A stretch of DNA of 64,000 bases from Caulobacter zeae (lineage in GTDB: Bacteria; Pseudomonadota; Alphaproteobacteria; Caulobacterales; Caulobacteraceae): the NCBI RefSeq assembly GCF_002858925.1, contig NZ_PJRS01000020.1, positions 60,690 to 124,689 of the forward strand, in the 5' to 3' direction. Both the position numbers and the translations under genes were made by a program. Below the pieces are notes generated by a model. It was not told the origin of the DNA, made no database searches, and saw nothing but the letters and a program-made list of their open reading frames with translations. Positions 25,761-36,705 of the stretch are shown piece after piece; the stretch's first letter is position 1; every line of letters starts with the position of its first letter.

Positions 25761-27194
25761 TTACACCCCCACGAGCGACTGCAGCAGCAGACGGACGCTC
25801 TTGCGCAGCTGGCCGGCGTCCAGACCTGCGCCGTGGGCCAAACGCGTATCCGGCGGAACGGTTCCGGCGATCTGGGCGGCGGTCTTCAGCGAACGGGCGG
25901 CGGCCTTGCTTCGTCCGCGCTCCAGCAGCAGCAGGCCCAGGTGATAGTGCGCCAGGGCGAAGCTGCGATCGAGATAAAGAGCCCGCTTGAAAGCCGCCTC
26001 GGCCGGAGCCGAACGCCCCAGCGCTTGCAGCACCAGGCCGTCGTGTAGATGCAGGGCCGGATCCTCGGGCGCCAGCGCCAGGGCCTGCCGGCAGGCGGCC
26101 TCGGCGGCGAGATAGTCGCCGGCGTCGGCCAGGCGTCGCACGCTCTCCACCAGGTCGGCGACGGGCGGAGCAGGGGAGGGAACGGGCGTCGGGATCGGGG
26201 CCGGCCGCCAGCGCGGCGACGGCGCCTCGGCCAGATGCTGGGACGAGGGCTCGGGCTCCGGCGCGGCGAAGACTTCGAAGCTCGGTCCTGGCTGGGCTGG
26301 ACGCTCCGGATCGGCCGGGCGATAGGCCACCGTGCCGGGCAGTTGGGTCACGTCCAGCAGCTTGCCGAAGGCGGGGTTGGGCTCGGCATGGCCCAGCAGC
26401 AGCCAGCCGTCGGCCGCCAGCCGGCTTCCCAGCGCGCCCACGAGCTGCTCGACCACATCGTGGTGGAAGTAGATCAGCACGTTGCGGCACAGGATCAGGT
26501 CGAACTCGGTCAGCTCCAGCGGCGGGGCCGGGCCCAGCAGGTCGAGCAGGTTCTGGCGCTCGAACCGCACCAGGCCGCGATAGGGGCTCTTCAGCGTCCA
26601 GGTGTTGCGGGCCGTCTCGGTGAACCACTGGGAGCGGTCGGCGTCGCTGACCGCCCGCAGCGCCCAGCGGCCGAACTGCCCCTTGCGCGCGGTCTCCAGG
26701 AAGGCGGCGTTGATGTCGCCGCCCAGGATCGATATCCGCCAGTCGCTGATCGCCTCGCCCAGCATCTGCGACAGCAGGATGGCGATCGAATAGGGCTCGG
26801 CCCCGGTGGCGCAACCGGCGCTCCAGATGCGGATCCGCTTGTCTTGCGCTCGGCGCTCGAGGATGTCGGGCAGGATCGTCTCGCGCAGCGCCGTGAACTG
26901 CTCGGCGTAGCGGAAGAAGAAGGTTTCGCCGATGGTGATCTCGGTCTCGAGCGCCGCCCATTCCGCTTCGCCATCGTCGCCGGAGAGGCGTTTCAGATAG
27001 GCGCTGACATCACGGTCACGGTTGGCCAGCAGCCGCCGCTGCACGCGGTCCCACAGCACCTCGTCCTTGTCGGCGTAGTAGTGGTGGCCGGTGCGGGCGA
27101 TCACCGCGCGCTTGAGACGCTGGAACGGCTCGTCGGCGGCGAGGGCCAATAAGCGAGGGGCCAGGGGGCGCGGGGCCGCCCGGAGCGGTTTCAC
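25761..27194 (-). CDS. cheR: CheR methyltransferase with C-terminal TPR repeats (WspC-like)
   Basis: 477 residues. The N-terminal CheR helical domain and SAM-binding Rossmann fold (IWSAGCATGAEPYSIA, residues 123-138; LILCRNVLIYF) methylate receptor glutamates. A Pro-rich linker (about 300-340) leads to two or three TPR motifs at about 345-430 (YLAAEAACRQALALAPEDPA). TPR-bearing CheR proteins occur in Wsp and Frz-like systems, where the repeats mediate protein contacts. ATG overlaps the upstream CheW stop by 4 bp. Confidence 0.9.
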   Translation of the reverse strand: MKPLRAAPRPLAPRLLALAADEPFQRLKRAVIARTGHHYYADKDEVLWDRVQRRLLANRDRDVSAYLKRLSGDDGEAEWAALETEITIGETFFFRYAEQFTALRETILPDILERRAQDKRIRIWSAGCATGAEPYSIAILLSQMLGEAISDWRISILGGDINAAFLETARKGQFGRWALRAVSDADRSQWFTETARNTWTLKSPYRGLVRFERQNLLDLLGPAPPLELTEFDLILCRNVLIYFHHDVVEQLVGALGSRLAADGWLLLGHAEPNPAFGKLLDVTQLPGTVAYRPADPERPAQPGPSFEVFAAPEPEPSSQHLAEAPSPRWRPAPIPTPVPSPAPPVADLVESVRRLADAGDYLAAEAACRQALALAPEDPALHLHDGLVLQALGRSAPAEAAFKRALYLDRSFALAHYHLGLLLLERGRSKAAARSLKTAAQIAGTVPPDTRLAHGAGLDAGQLRKSVRLLLQSLVGV

Positions 27195-27691
27195 GCCGGC
27201 TCGCTTTCCCAGGCGGCGAGACGCTCCTGGGCCCGGCGGGCGAACTCGTCCAGGCGCGCCTTCTCCTCGGCCAGCAGCAGGTGTTCGGGCGACAGCACAG
27301 GCGTCAGCCGACCATCGATCAGGGCGGTCTCGGCGATGCAGCCGCCCAGGCTGTCGGCCTCCTCGACGGCCTGGGTGTCGGGGGCGTGGGCGGCGGCGTC
27401 GGTGACGCGGTCGACCAGCAGGGTCACCGACGGCGCGCCGGCCAGGGGGCGCAGGCGGATCAGGTGGCGATAGAGGGCGGGGGCGGGCTCGCCGCCCTCC
27501 GACTCCAGAAGGCGGTCCAGCGCCAGGGCCGCGACGGCCTCGCCGCCCAGATTGACGAAGCCGGCCAGAACGCGCGGCGCGCCGGGCGCGGCGACGAGCT
27601 CCGGCACGGGCAGGATCTCGGCCACCGCCGCCTGCGGCAGGGCCGCTTCCAGCGCGCCGGCGCGGAAGGTCACATAGAGGCTGCTGGTCAT
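27191..27691 (-). CDS. cheW: CheW-like coupling protein (WspB-like), first gene of the chemosensory operon
   Basis: 166 residues with a CheW fold (YVTFRAGALEAALPQAAVAEILPVPE, LAGFVNLGGEAVAALAL) and a charged C-terminal helix. It is the first of eight tightly coupled chemosensory genes and begins 39 bp after hutD on the same strand. That gap shows only a short AGGATCGATCCT palindrome (27706-27717) and no clear promoter or U-rich terminator. Confidence 0.8.
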   Translation of the reverse strand: MTSSLYVTFRAGALEAALPQAAVAEILPVPELVAAPGAPRVLAGFVNLGGEAVAALALDRLLESEGGEPAPALYRHLIRLRPLAGAPSVTLLVDRVTDAAAHAPDTQAVEEADSLGGCIAETALIDGRLTPVLSPEHLLLAEEKARLDEFARRAQERLAAWESEPA

Positions 27692-27730
27692 TCCGGGCTC
27701 CGCAAAGGATCGATCCTGCCGACGCGCCGG

Positions 27731-28272
27731 TCAGGCCGGATCGATGCCGATCAGCAGCAAACGCCCGTCTACGGTCAAGGTTGCATCGGGATCGAGGATT
27801 AAGGCGTCCTCTGCGGCCAGGACCTGTTTGCCGACCCGGGCGGAAGCGAGCGCGACCAGCACCGTTGTTCGCGTGTTGGCGTTGATCGTCGCCGCGCCGT
27901 CGATGCGCTGAACCGAGCCCCGCCAGACGCCCCGCCGGACCATCAGGTTGAGGTCGCGGATCGGGCCGGCGTCCAGCGTCGCGGACGCCGGGGCGTCGCC
28001 AGCAAAGGGCAGGGGTTTCGAGGCCTCATCCAGCACGACCTCGCCCTGGCCCTCGATGGTCAGTCGCAGGCCCGCGCCGGCGATTACCGTCAGTACACGG
28101 TCGACGCCGGGGAAGACGGAGAACGGACCGGCCGTCGCCACCTGCGCGATGCTCAGCCGCCAGTCGAAGGCGGACAGGTCCGCGCCCGGCGGCTGGGCGG
28201 CGATCTCCCAGGTCGTCCCGCCGCCGTTCTTCCAGGGAGATGCGATGCGGCTGGCGGCGGGGAGGAGGCGCA

Positions 28273-28273
<1 letters not shown>
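27731..28273 (-). CDS. hutD: HutD family protein
   Basis: 180 residues from a GTG at 28273 that overlaps the hutU TAG by one base (TAGTG). HutD-family bicupin fold signatures are SRIASPWKNGGGTTWEIA near the N terminus and FSVFPGVDRVLTVIAG. The family occurs only with hut genes; work in Pseudomonas suggests it limits hut expression by binding a pathway intermediate, but its biochemical role is unsettled. Last gene of hutI-H-G-U-D. Confidence 0.85.
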
Positions 28274-29937
<1,664 letters not shown>

Positions 29938-29972
29938 GGATGACGGGGCTCTGGCGGGGAATGGGGAACGAA

Positions 29973-30108
29973 CTCCTCCCCCGCGACGCGGGGGAGGGGG
30001 ACCGCGAAGCGGTGGAGGGGGCGTGATTGGGCGCCGAGCTTGAACTCGCCCCCTCCGTCACGGCGCGTATTCGCGCCGCGCCACCTCCCCCGTTTCACGG
30101 GGGAGGAG
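29973..30108. repeat. Composite CTCCCCC/GGGGGAG inverted repeat
   Basis: A hairpin unit (29973-30023, containing CCCCCGCGACGCGGGGG and CCGCGAAGCGG) and an inverted partner (30047-30108) fill the hutG-hutU gap. The right end overlaps the last codons of hutG: its terminal Ser-Ser-Ala-Pro-Pro-Pro and stop codon lie in the repeat. It may act as an intra-operon attenuator or RNA stabiliser. Confidence 0.7.
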
Positions 30109-30925
30109 CTGATGAAGCGAAGTCGACGCAGGCCTTCAGCACGTCGCCCAGCACGCTGCGCATCGGCGCGGCCTTCTGCGGGCGGTAGGGCGAGGGCCAG
30201 GACTGCGGGGTGATGCGGGGCGAGGGGTCGTCGATATAGCCGCGACAGGCCAGCTCCATCTGCACGGCGTGGATGCCGCGCTCGGGCTTGCCGTAGTGGC
30301 GCGTGATCCAGCCGCCCTTGAAGCGGCCGTTGGTCACCATCGGCAGGCCCGAGCTTTCGCAGGCGGCCTCGACGGCGGCGGCCAGGGCCCGGTCGCAGCT
30401 CTGGCCCGAGTTCGTGCCGATGTTGAACACCGGCAGTTCGCCCGGAAACAGCCTGGGCGCGCGCGAGCGGATCGAATGGGCATCGTACAGGACGACCTTG
30501 CCATGCAGCGCCAGCAGCCGGTCGATCTCGGCCCGCAGGGCCGCGTGATAGGGAATGAACCAGCGCTCGCGGCGGGCGGCGATCTCGGCCTCGTCCGGCT
30601 CGAAGCCCTCGGCGTAGAGCCGCTCGCCGTCGAAGGTGTCGGTGGGGCAGAGCGCGGTGGTCGCCATGCCTGGATAGAGCGAGGCGCCCGACGGGTCGCG
30701 GTTGACGTCGATCACCGTGCGGGAAACGGCCGTCCGCACGGTCGTCGCGCCCAGGTCGTCGGCGAAGTTGTAGAGCCGCTCGATCCACCAGTCGGCGTCC
30801 TTGCGGGCCAGCCAGGGCGAGACGAGGCGCTTCTCGATGTCCTCGGGGATGAAGGATCCCGAGTGGGGGATGCTGACGATCAGGGGCGCGTCGCCCCGCC
30901 AGACTTCCAGCCAGTCGCTGCTCAT
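30095..30925 (-). CDS. hutG: N-formylglutamate deformylase
   Basis: 276 residues. It hydrolyses N-formyl-L-glutamate to glutamate and formate, the last step of the HutF branch of histidine degradation. Family signatures: [48 protein letters not shown] and [11 protein letters not shown]. Its ATG overlaps the hutH stop by 4 bp. The C-terminal APPP and stop are encoded by a repeat element, so the last few residues are probably not ancestral. Confidence 0.9.
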   Translation of the reverse strand: MSSDWLEVWRGDAPLIVSIPHSGSFIPEDIEKRLVSPWLARKDADWWIERLYNFADDLGATTVRTAVSRTVIDVNRDPSGASLYPGMATTALCPTDTFDGERLYAEGFEPDEAEIAARRERWFIPYHAALRAEIDRLLALHGKVVLYDAHSIRSRAPRLFPGELPVFNIGTNSGQSCDRALAAAVEAACESSGLPMVTNGRFKGGWITRHYGKPERGIHAVQMELACRGYIDDPSPRITPQSWPSPYRPQKAAPMRSVLGDVLKACVDFASSAPPP

Positions 30926-32457
30926 GTGGTCGCTCCGGGCAAGGGAACGCCGGCCGCCGCGTCGATGATCGCGCCGGTCCGCACCAGGATGTTGGCCGCT
31001 TCCATGTCGGGATGGAAGTGACGGTCGTCCGACAGGTGCGGAACCTTGCTCCGCACCGTGCCCCGCACCGCCTCGAGGACGGCGCTGGAGGTCAGCGGCG
31101 CGTGGAAGTCGCAGCCCTGCGCGGCGGCCAGCAATTCAATGCCGATCACCGCCGTCGCGTTCTCGACCATCGACAGCAGGCGGCGCGCGCCGTGGGCGGC
31201 CATCGACACGTGGTCTTCCTGGTTGGCTGAGGTCGGGATGGAGTCGACACTGGCCGGATAGGCCTTCTGCTTGTTCTCCGACACCAGGGCGGCGGCCGTG
31301 ACCTGCGGGATCATGAAGCCGGAGTTGAGGCCGGGCCTTGGCGTCAGGAAGGCCGGCAGGCCCGACAGCGCCGGATCCACCAGCATGGCAATGCGGCGCT
31401 CGCTGATCGAGCCGATCTCGCAGACCGCCAGGGCGATCATGTCGGCGGCGAAGGCCACCGGCTCGGCGTGGAAGTTGCCGCCGGACAGGGCCTCGTCCGC
31501 TTCCGGAAATATCAGCGGGTTGTCCGAAACGCCGTTGGCCTCGGTGGCGAGGGTCGTGGCCGCCTGGCGCAGCACGTCCAGCGCCGCGCCCATCACCTGC
31601 GGCTGGCAGCGCAGGCAGTAGGGGTCCTGCACGCGCTCGTCCTCCTTGAGGTGCGAGGCGCGGATGCCGGAGGACGCCATCAGGCTGCGCAGGGCCGCGG
31701 CGGTCTCGATCTGGCCTGCGTGGCGGCGAAGCTGGTGGATGCGTGGATCGAACGGGGTGTCCGAACCCTTGGCGGCCTCGGTCGACAGGGCACCGGTGAC
31801 CAGGGCCGACTGGAACAGCACCTCGGCCTCGAACAGGCCGGCCAGGGCGTTGGCGGTCGAGAACTGGGTGCCGTTCAGCAAGGCCAGGCCTTCCTTGGGG
31901 CCAAGCTCCACGGGGGCGAGGCCCGCGCGGCTCAGGGCTTCCAGCGCGGGCTTGCGCACGCCGCCGACATCGATTTCGCCGACCCCGATCATGGTCGCGG
32001 CCATGTGTGAGAGGGGCGCCAGGTCGCCCGATGCGCCGACAGAGCCCTGGCTCGGCACCACCGGCGTCAGGCCCAGTTCGAGCATCGCTTCGAGCAGCTT
32101 CACCGTCTCGACCCGCACGCCCGAGGCGCCTTGCGCCAGGCTGGCCAGCTTCAGGGCCATCATCAGGCGGATCACCGGAACCGGCGACGGCTCGCCCGTA
32201 CCGGCGGCGTGGGACAGCACGATGTTGCGTTGGAGCGTCGCCAGGTCCTCGTCGCCGATGCGCACGCTGGCCAGTTTCCCAAAGCCGGTATTGATGCCGT
32301 AGACCGGCTGGCCCTTGGCCAGGATGCGGGTCACCGCCGCCGCGCTGGCCTCGATCACCGGCCAGGCATGGTCCGCCAGGCGCGCGGCCGCGCCGCGATA
32401 GACGGACTTCCATTGGGCGAGGCTGACCTCGCCGGGATGCAGGACTTCGGTGTTCAC
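30922..32457 (-). CDS. hutH: Histidine ammonia-lyase
   Basis: 511 residues from the GTG at 32457, which overlaps the hutI stop (GTGA). It deaminates histidine to urocanate. The Ala-Ser-Gly triad that forms the MIO cofactor is present in [16 protein letters not shown] (about residues 140-155), and other HAL segments such as [11 protein letters not shown] and [17 protein letters not shown] are intact. Cytoplasmic homotetramer in the family. Confidence 0.95.
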   Translation of the reverse strand: MNTEVLHPGEVSLAQWKSVYRGAAARLADHAWPVIEASAAAVTRILAKGQPVYGINTGFGKLASVRIGDEDLATLQRNIVLSHAAGTGEPSPVPVIRLMMALKLASLAQGASGVRVETVKLLEAMLELGLTPVVPSQGSVGASGDLAPLSHMAATMIGVGEIDVGGVRKPALEALSRAGLAPVELGPKEGLALLNGTQFSTANALAGLFEAEVLFQSALVTGALSTEAAKGSDTPFDPRIHQLRRHAGQIETAAALRSLMASSGIRASHLKEDERVQDPYCLRCQPQVMGAALDVLRQAATTLATEANGVSDNPLIFPEADEALSGGNFHAEPVAFAADMIALAVCEIGSISERRIAMLVDPALSGLPAFLTPRPGLNSGFMIPQVTAAALVSENKQKAYPASVDSIPTSANQEDHVSMAAHGARRLLSMVENATAVIGIELLAAAQGCDFHAPLTSSAVLEAVRGTVRSKVPHLSDDRHFHPDMEAANILVRTGAIIDAAAGVPLPGATT

Positions 32458-33662
32458 GAAACGGCGCTCCAGACGCGCGCATGGAGCGGGTTGAAGCCCA
32501 TGCGGTAGACAAGTTCGGCGGGACGCTCGATGTCCCAGATGGCGAGGTTGCAGGCCTTGCCGGCTTCCAGGGTTCCCCGGTCGGCCAGCACGCCGAGCGC
32601 CCGGGCGGCCTGCCGGGTGACGCCGGCCAGGCACTCGTCCACCGTCAGGCGAAAGAGGGTGGCGGCCATGTTCATGGTCAGCAGCAGGCTGGTCAGCGGC
32701 GAGGTGCCGGGGTTGCAGTCGGTTGCGAGCGCCAATGGCACGCCGGCCGCACGCAGGGCTTTGAGCGGCGGCAGCTTGGTCTCGCGCACGAAGTAGTAGG
32801 CGCCGGGCAGCAGCACCGCCGTCGTGCCCGCCCTGGCCATGGCGGCGATCCCGGCCTCGTCCAGATGCTCCAGGTGATCGGCCGACAGCGCCCCGAACTC
32901 GGCGGCCAGGGCCGCGCCGTGCAGGTTCGACAACTGCTCGGCGTGCAGCTTCACCGGCAGGCCGTGGGCGCGGGCGGTTTCGAACACCCGGCGGATCTGG
33001 GCGGGCGAAAAGCCTATGCCCTCGCAGAAGCCGTCCACCGCGTCGGCCAGCCCCTCGGCGGCCACGGCGGGGATCATCTCGCGGCAGACGAGGTCGACAT
33101 AGCCGTCGGCGTTCCCTTTGAACTCCGGCGGCAGGGCGTGGGCGCCCAGGAAGGTGGTCTTGACCGAGACGGCGCGCGCCCTGGCCAGGGCCCGGGCGGC
33201 GCGCAGGCTCTTGAGTTCGTGTTCCAGCGACAGGCCGTAGCCGGACTTCACTTCGATCGTCGTCAGGCCCTCGGCGATCAGGGCGTCGAGCCGGGGCAGG
33301 GCGGCGGCGACCAACTCGCTCTCGCTAGCCTCGCGGGTGGCCCTCATGGTCGAGACGATGCCGCCGCCGGCCCTGGCGATTTCTTCGTACGAAGCGCCGG
33401 CCAGCCGCAGTTCGAACTCGTGGGCGCGGTCGCCGCCGAAGATCAGGTGGGTGTGCGGGTCGATCAGGCCCGGCGTGATCCAGCGACCTTCGCAGTCGAC
33501 GATCTCGGCCGCATCGAAGGCTGGGGCGTCGCTGGCGGGGCCGGCGTAGACGATCCGGCCGTCCTTGGCGGCGATCACGCCGTCCTCGACGACGCCCAGT
33601 CCAGGCGCGCCTTCGGCGAGGGTCGCAAGCCGGGCCTTGATCCAAACTCGATCGCACCGCAT
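32454..33662 (-). CDS. hutI: Imidazolonepropionase
   Basis: 402 residues from the ATG at 33662 (GGGAGGCGCTGGCG upstream). The open frame extends to 33827 but crosses the hutF promoter and start, so the extension is not coding. An amidohydrolase that opens imidazolonepropionate to N-formimidoyl-L-glutamate. Metal site [10 protein letters not shown], then [21 protein letters not shown] and [12 protein letters not shown]. First gene of the minus-strand hut operon. Confidence 0.95.
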   Translation of the reverse strand: MRCDRVWIKARLATLAEGAPGLGVVEDGVIAAKDGRIVYAGPASDAPAFDAAEIVDCEGRWITPGLIDPHTHLIFGGDRAHEFELRLAGASYEEIARAGGGIVSTMRATREASESELVAAALPRLDALIAEGLTTIEVKSGYGLSLEHELKSLRAARALARARAVSVKTTFLGAHALPPEFKGNADGYVDLVCREMIPAVAAEGLADAVDGFCEGIGFSPAQIRRVFETARAHGLPVKLHAEQLSNLHGAALAAEFGALSADHLEHLDEAGIAAMARAGTTAVLLPGAYYFVRETKLPPLKALRAAGVPLALATDCNPGTSPLTSLLLTMNMAATLFRLTVDECLAGVTRQAARALGVLADRGTLEAGKACNLAIWDIERPAELVYRMGFNPLHARVWSAVS

Positions 33663-33719
33663 CGCCAGCGCCTCCCGTGACGTCTTGAGTCGTGCTCCGC
33701 GACCCTTGCGGCGCGGTTC

Positions 33720-33737
33720 AATATGTATAGACATATT
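33720..33737. promoter_or_regulatory. HutC-type operator between hutI and hutF
   Basis: AATATGT-ATAG-ACATATT, perfect 7-bp arms around a 4-bp centre, in the 97-bp gap between the divergent hutI and hutF genes. The core TGTATAGACA fits the HutC/GntR pattern GTNTANAC. Since hutC lies downstream of hutF, one site could repress both arms until urocanate binds HutC. Confidence 0.7.
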
Positions 33738-33759
33738 CGCGAGCGACGAGGATTGTCCA

Positions 33760-35232
33760 GTGAGCGACGCCGAGAATCTTGAAGGCCCGGAAGAGGCGTC
33801 CCCCGAGCTCGCCGAAGAGGCGGTCATCGAGACGTCGAACGAACCCGCGCCTCAGGCGGCTCCCGAGGCTGCCAAGGACATTGTGGTCTGGTGCGAGAGC
33901 GCGTTGCTGGCCGACGGCTGGGCCAAGGGTGTTCGCCTGACCCTGTCGGAGGGCCGTATCGCCCGTATCGACATCGACGTCGTCGCCGGTTCTGAGCCTC
34001 GTCTGGGCGCGGCCCTGCCGGGCATGCCCAACCTGCACAGCCACGCCTTCCAGCGGGCGATGGCCGGCCTGACCGAGGCGCGCGGCGAGGGAAGCGACAG
34101 CTTCTGGACCTGGCGCGAACTGATGTACCGCTTTGTCGAGCGACTGGACCCCGACGCCTTGCAGGCCATCGCCGCCATGGGCCAGGTCGAGATGCTGGAA
34201 AGCGGCTTCACCCGCGTCGGCGAGTTCCACTACCTGCATCACGACACCGACGGCGGCGCTTTCGACAACCCGGCCGAGATGGGGGCGAGGATCGCCGCCG
34301 CCGCGCAGGAGACGGGCATCGGCCTGACCCTGCTGCCGGTGTTCTACGCCCACTCCGGTTTTGGCGGCGCCGCGCCCGGCGAGGGCCAGAAGCGCTTCGT
34401 CACCGACGTCGACGGCTATGCCCGCCTGCTGGAGGCCAGCCGCGCGGCCGTCGCCGGTCTGCCCGATGCGGTGGTCGGCGTCGCGCCGCACAGCCTGCGC
34501 GCCGTCACCGCCGAAGAGCTGACCGCGATCACGCCCCTGGCGGCCGGCGGTCCCACTCACATCCACATCGCCGAGCAGACGAAAGAGGTCGACGACTGCC
34601 TGGCCGCCACCGGCCAGCGTCCGGTGCGCTGGCTGATGAACCACGCCGACGTCGGCAAGCAGTGGTGCCTGGTCCACGCCACCCACATGAACGCCATGGA
34701 GACCGAGCGCCTCGCCAAGAGCGGCGCGGTGGCGGGACTCTGCCCCATCACCGAGGCCAATCTCGGCGATGGCGTCTTCCCCGCCCATGACTACCAAGCC
34801 GCCGGCGGCGCCTTCGGGATCGGCTCGGACAGCAACGTGCTGATCGACGCGGCGGAGGAGTTGCGGGTGCTGGAATATTCCCAGCGCCTGACCCGCCGCG
34901 CCCGTAACGTGCTGGCCGGCGGTCCCAAGCGCTCGACCGGCGGCGAGCTGTGGCGCGCGGCGGTGGCCGGCGGCAGCCAGGTCCTGGGCGCCGGCCGTCC
35001 GGGCCTGCGCCGCGGCGCGCCGGCCGACTTCGTCACGCTGGATCGCGAGCACCCGGCCATCGTCGGGCGCAGCGGCGACGCCCTGGTCGACAGCCTGATC
35101 TTCGCCGGCCGCTTTGGGGCGATCGACAGCGTCTGGCGCGCGGGCCGGCCCGTCGTCTCCGGCGGCCGCCACCGGCATCGCGAGGCGATCGCCGAGCGCT
35201 ATCGCCAGGTGCTCAAGAGCCTGCTGTCGTGA
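33760..35232 (+). CDS. hutF: N-formimidoylglutamate deiminase
   Basis: 490 residues from a GTG at 33760 (CGAGGA about 10 bp upstream). It converts formimidoylglutamate to formylglutamate and ammonia. The amidohydrolase core shows [15 protein letters not shown] (metal-binding HxH), [26 protein letters not shown] and [16 protein letters not shown]. The first roughly 40 residues are acidic and Ala/Pro-rich and precede the normal HutF N terminus ([15 protein letters not shown]); a later GTG inside that region could be the real start. It overlaps hutC by 4 bp. Confidence 0.9.
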   Translation: MSDAENLEGPEEASPELAEEAVIETSNEPAPQAAPEAAKDIVVWCESALLADGWAKGVRLTLSEGRIARIDIDVVAGSEPRLGAALPGMPNLHSHAFQRAMAGLTEARGEGSDSFWTWRELMYRFVERLDPDALQAIAAMGQVEMLESGFTRVGEFHYLHHDTDGGAFDNPAEMGARIAAAAQETGIGLTLLPVFYAHSGFGGAAPGEGQKRFVTDVDGYARLLEASRAAVAGLPDAVVGVAPHSLRAVTAEELTAITPLAAGGPTHIHIAEQTKEVDDCLAATGQRPVRWLMNHADVGKQWCLVHATHMNAMETERLAKSGAVAGLCPITEANLGDGVFPAHDYQAAGGAFGIGSDSNVLIDAAEELRVLEYSQRLTRRARNVLAGGPKRSTGGELWRAAVAGGSQVLGAGRPGLRRGAPADFVTLDREHPAIVGRSGDALVDSLIFAGRFGAIDSVWRAGRPVVSGGRHRHREAIAERYRQVLKSLLS

Positions 35233-35939
35233 GCGCCGTTCCGCTGCACCAGCGCATCCGCGACGAGATCGAGGGCCTGGTCCGCTCGGGCGCGTGGGCG
35301 CCGGGCTATCGCGTGCCGTTCGAAAGCGAGCTGATGGCCCAGTACGGCTGCTCGCGGATGACCGTGAACAAGGCGATGTCGGCGCTGGCCGAGGCCGGGC
35401 TGATCGTGCGCCGTCGTCGCGCGGGCTCGTTCGTGGCTCGGCCGAAGGTGCATTCCACCGTCCTCGACATCCCCGACATCCAGGCCGAGATCACTGCGAG
35501 GGGCGAGACCTACGCCTTTCGGCTGCTGGCGGCCGAGCGCCGTCCGGCCGATCCCGACGACGGCGACGAGATCGAACTGGCGGGGGAGGGCGAGCTGATC
35601 GTGCTGCGCGGCCTGCACATCGCAGGCGGCCGGCCCTTCGCGCTGGAGGACCGGCTGATCAGCCTTTCCGTCGTGCCCGAGGCCGCCACCGCCGATTTCG
35701 CCGCCGAGCCGCCTGGCGCCTGGCTGCTGCACCACGTGCCTTGGACGGAAGCGGAAAGCCGGATCAGCGCCGTGGGCGCGGAAGCCTTTGTCGCCGAGCT
35801 GCTGGCGCTGGATCCTGGCGCGGCCCTGCTGGCCGTCGAGCGCCGCACCTGGCGGGCCGGCGAGCCGGTCACCCGCGTGCGCCAGCTGTTCCCGGGCGAG
35901 GCCTACGACCTGGTCGCCCGCTTCGGCCCCGCGCGTTGA
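35229..35939 (+). CDS. hutC: Histidine utilization repressor HutC
   Basis: 236 residues from a GTG overlapping the hutF stop (GTGA). N-terminal GntR winged helix (VPFESELMAQYGCSRMTVNKAMSAL in two parts) and a C-terminal UTRA domain that binds urocanate (VERRTWRAGEPVTRVRQLFPG). The HutC-specific segment is followed by LHHVPWTEAESRISA. It probably represses hutF-hutC and hutI-H-G-U-D from the palindrome at 33720-33737. Confidence 0.92.
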   Translation: MSAVPLHQRIRDEIEGLVRSGAWAPGYRVPFESELMAQYGCSRMTVNKAMSALAEAGLIVRRRRAGSFVARPKVHSTVLDIPDIQAEITARGETYAFRLLAAERRPADPDDGDEIELAGEGELIVLRGLHIAGGRPFALEDRLISLSVVPEAATADFAAEPPGAWLLHHVPWTEAESRISAVGAEAFVAELLALDPGAALLAVERRTWRAGEPVTRVRQLFPGEAYDLVARFGPAR

Positions 35940-36029
35940 CTTCGACACCTCGTCCTTGGCGTTAACGGTCGACGCGCTACACCTTCGGGCGAGCCGCTTG
36001 GGCAGGCGGCCGTCTGGGGTATCGCCATC

Positions 36030-36572
36030 ATGAATGAGCAAACGCTGAACCTGCTGCCGGCCGCCGAGGTTCGCCTGCCCGGGCTGGACCTCTGGGACGG
36101 CTCGCCTGATCCGCCCCGTCGCGAGGTGCGGATCCTCGACGTGATCCACCGCATGTTCGACTTCGCTGTGGACCGCACCAACACCATCGAGCGGCGGGTG
36201 CTGCATCTGCGCGCCCTGCACCTGCTGGACGGCAAGCCTGTGCTGGTCGAAAAGCGCGTCATGCAGGACAGCCTGGTCTTTGCGGCCCTGGGCTCGTCGG
36301 AGCGGACCTTCGCCGATCCGCTGCGCGCCTGGAACGCCATCCCCGACATCGCGGCCGGTCGCGCCAAGCTGACCTTCTCCGATACGCGGGCGTTGCCTTG
36401 CCAGGGCGAGGAGGCTGGACTTCTGGAAGCGGGCGCCGGCGTTCCCGCGCTGGTCTATCGGCACGAAGCGGCCGACGACGAGCACCAGATATTCTTCAAT
36501 GTCGAGCAATGCGCCGTGAACCTGAAGCTGCGAACCCTGGAAGGCAAGGCCTACTGGGACTACCTCGACTGA
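36030..36572 (+). CDS. Hypothetical protein, possibly UTRA-related
   Basis: 180 residues, ATG start 90 bp after hutC. Not recognised with confidence. It is soluble with no signal peptide or membrane segment. The segment TIERRVLHLRALHLLDGKPVLVEKRVM resembles the effector (UTRA) half of HutC-type regulators, and no DNA-binding domain precedes it. A ligand-binding domain without HTH next to hutC would be a neat modulator, but this similarity is by eye and weak. Confidence 0.55.
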   Translation: MNEQTLNLLPAAEVRLPGLDLWDGSPDPPRREVRILDVIHRMFDFAVDRTNTIERRVLHLRALHLLDGKPVLVEKRVMQDSLVFAALGSSERTFADPLRAWNAIPDIAAGRAKLTFSDTRALPCQGEEAGLLEAGAGVPALVYRHEAADDEHQIFFNVEQCAVNLKLRTLEGKAYWDYLD

Positions 36573-36705
36573 CGCCTGCCGGTTGGGCGAAGCGGCAGGA
36601 ACGTCGATCCTCCGGCGTTCGGCTCGTGCATGCACGCCCAAGCTGTCGTACATCAGCACGCGAGCGCGGGCTGAATCGCGCTTGGGGCGTGCGTGGGGAC
36701 GTGGC

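Noticed and set aside
16880..27691. Flagellar chemotaxis operon
   Set aside because: There is no cheY, cheD, cheE or flagellar gene; CheA carries a fused receiver and lacks an evident P2 domain, CheR has TPRs, and the order follows Wsp.
33665..33827. N-terminal extension of HutI
   Set aside because: It would overlap the HutC operator and the hutF start, and the family N terminus ([14 protein letters not shown]) begins at the ATG at 33662.
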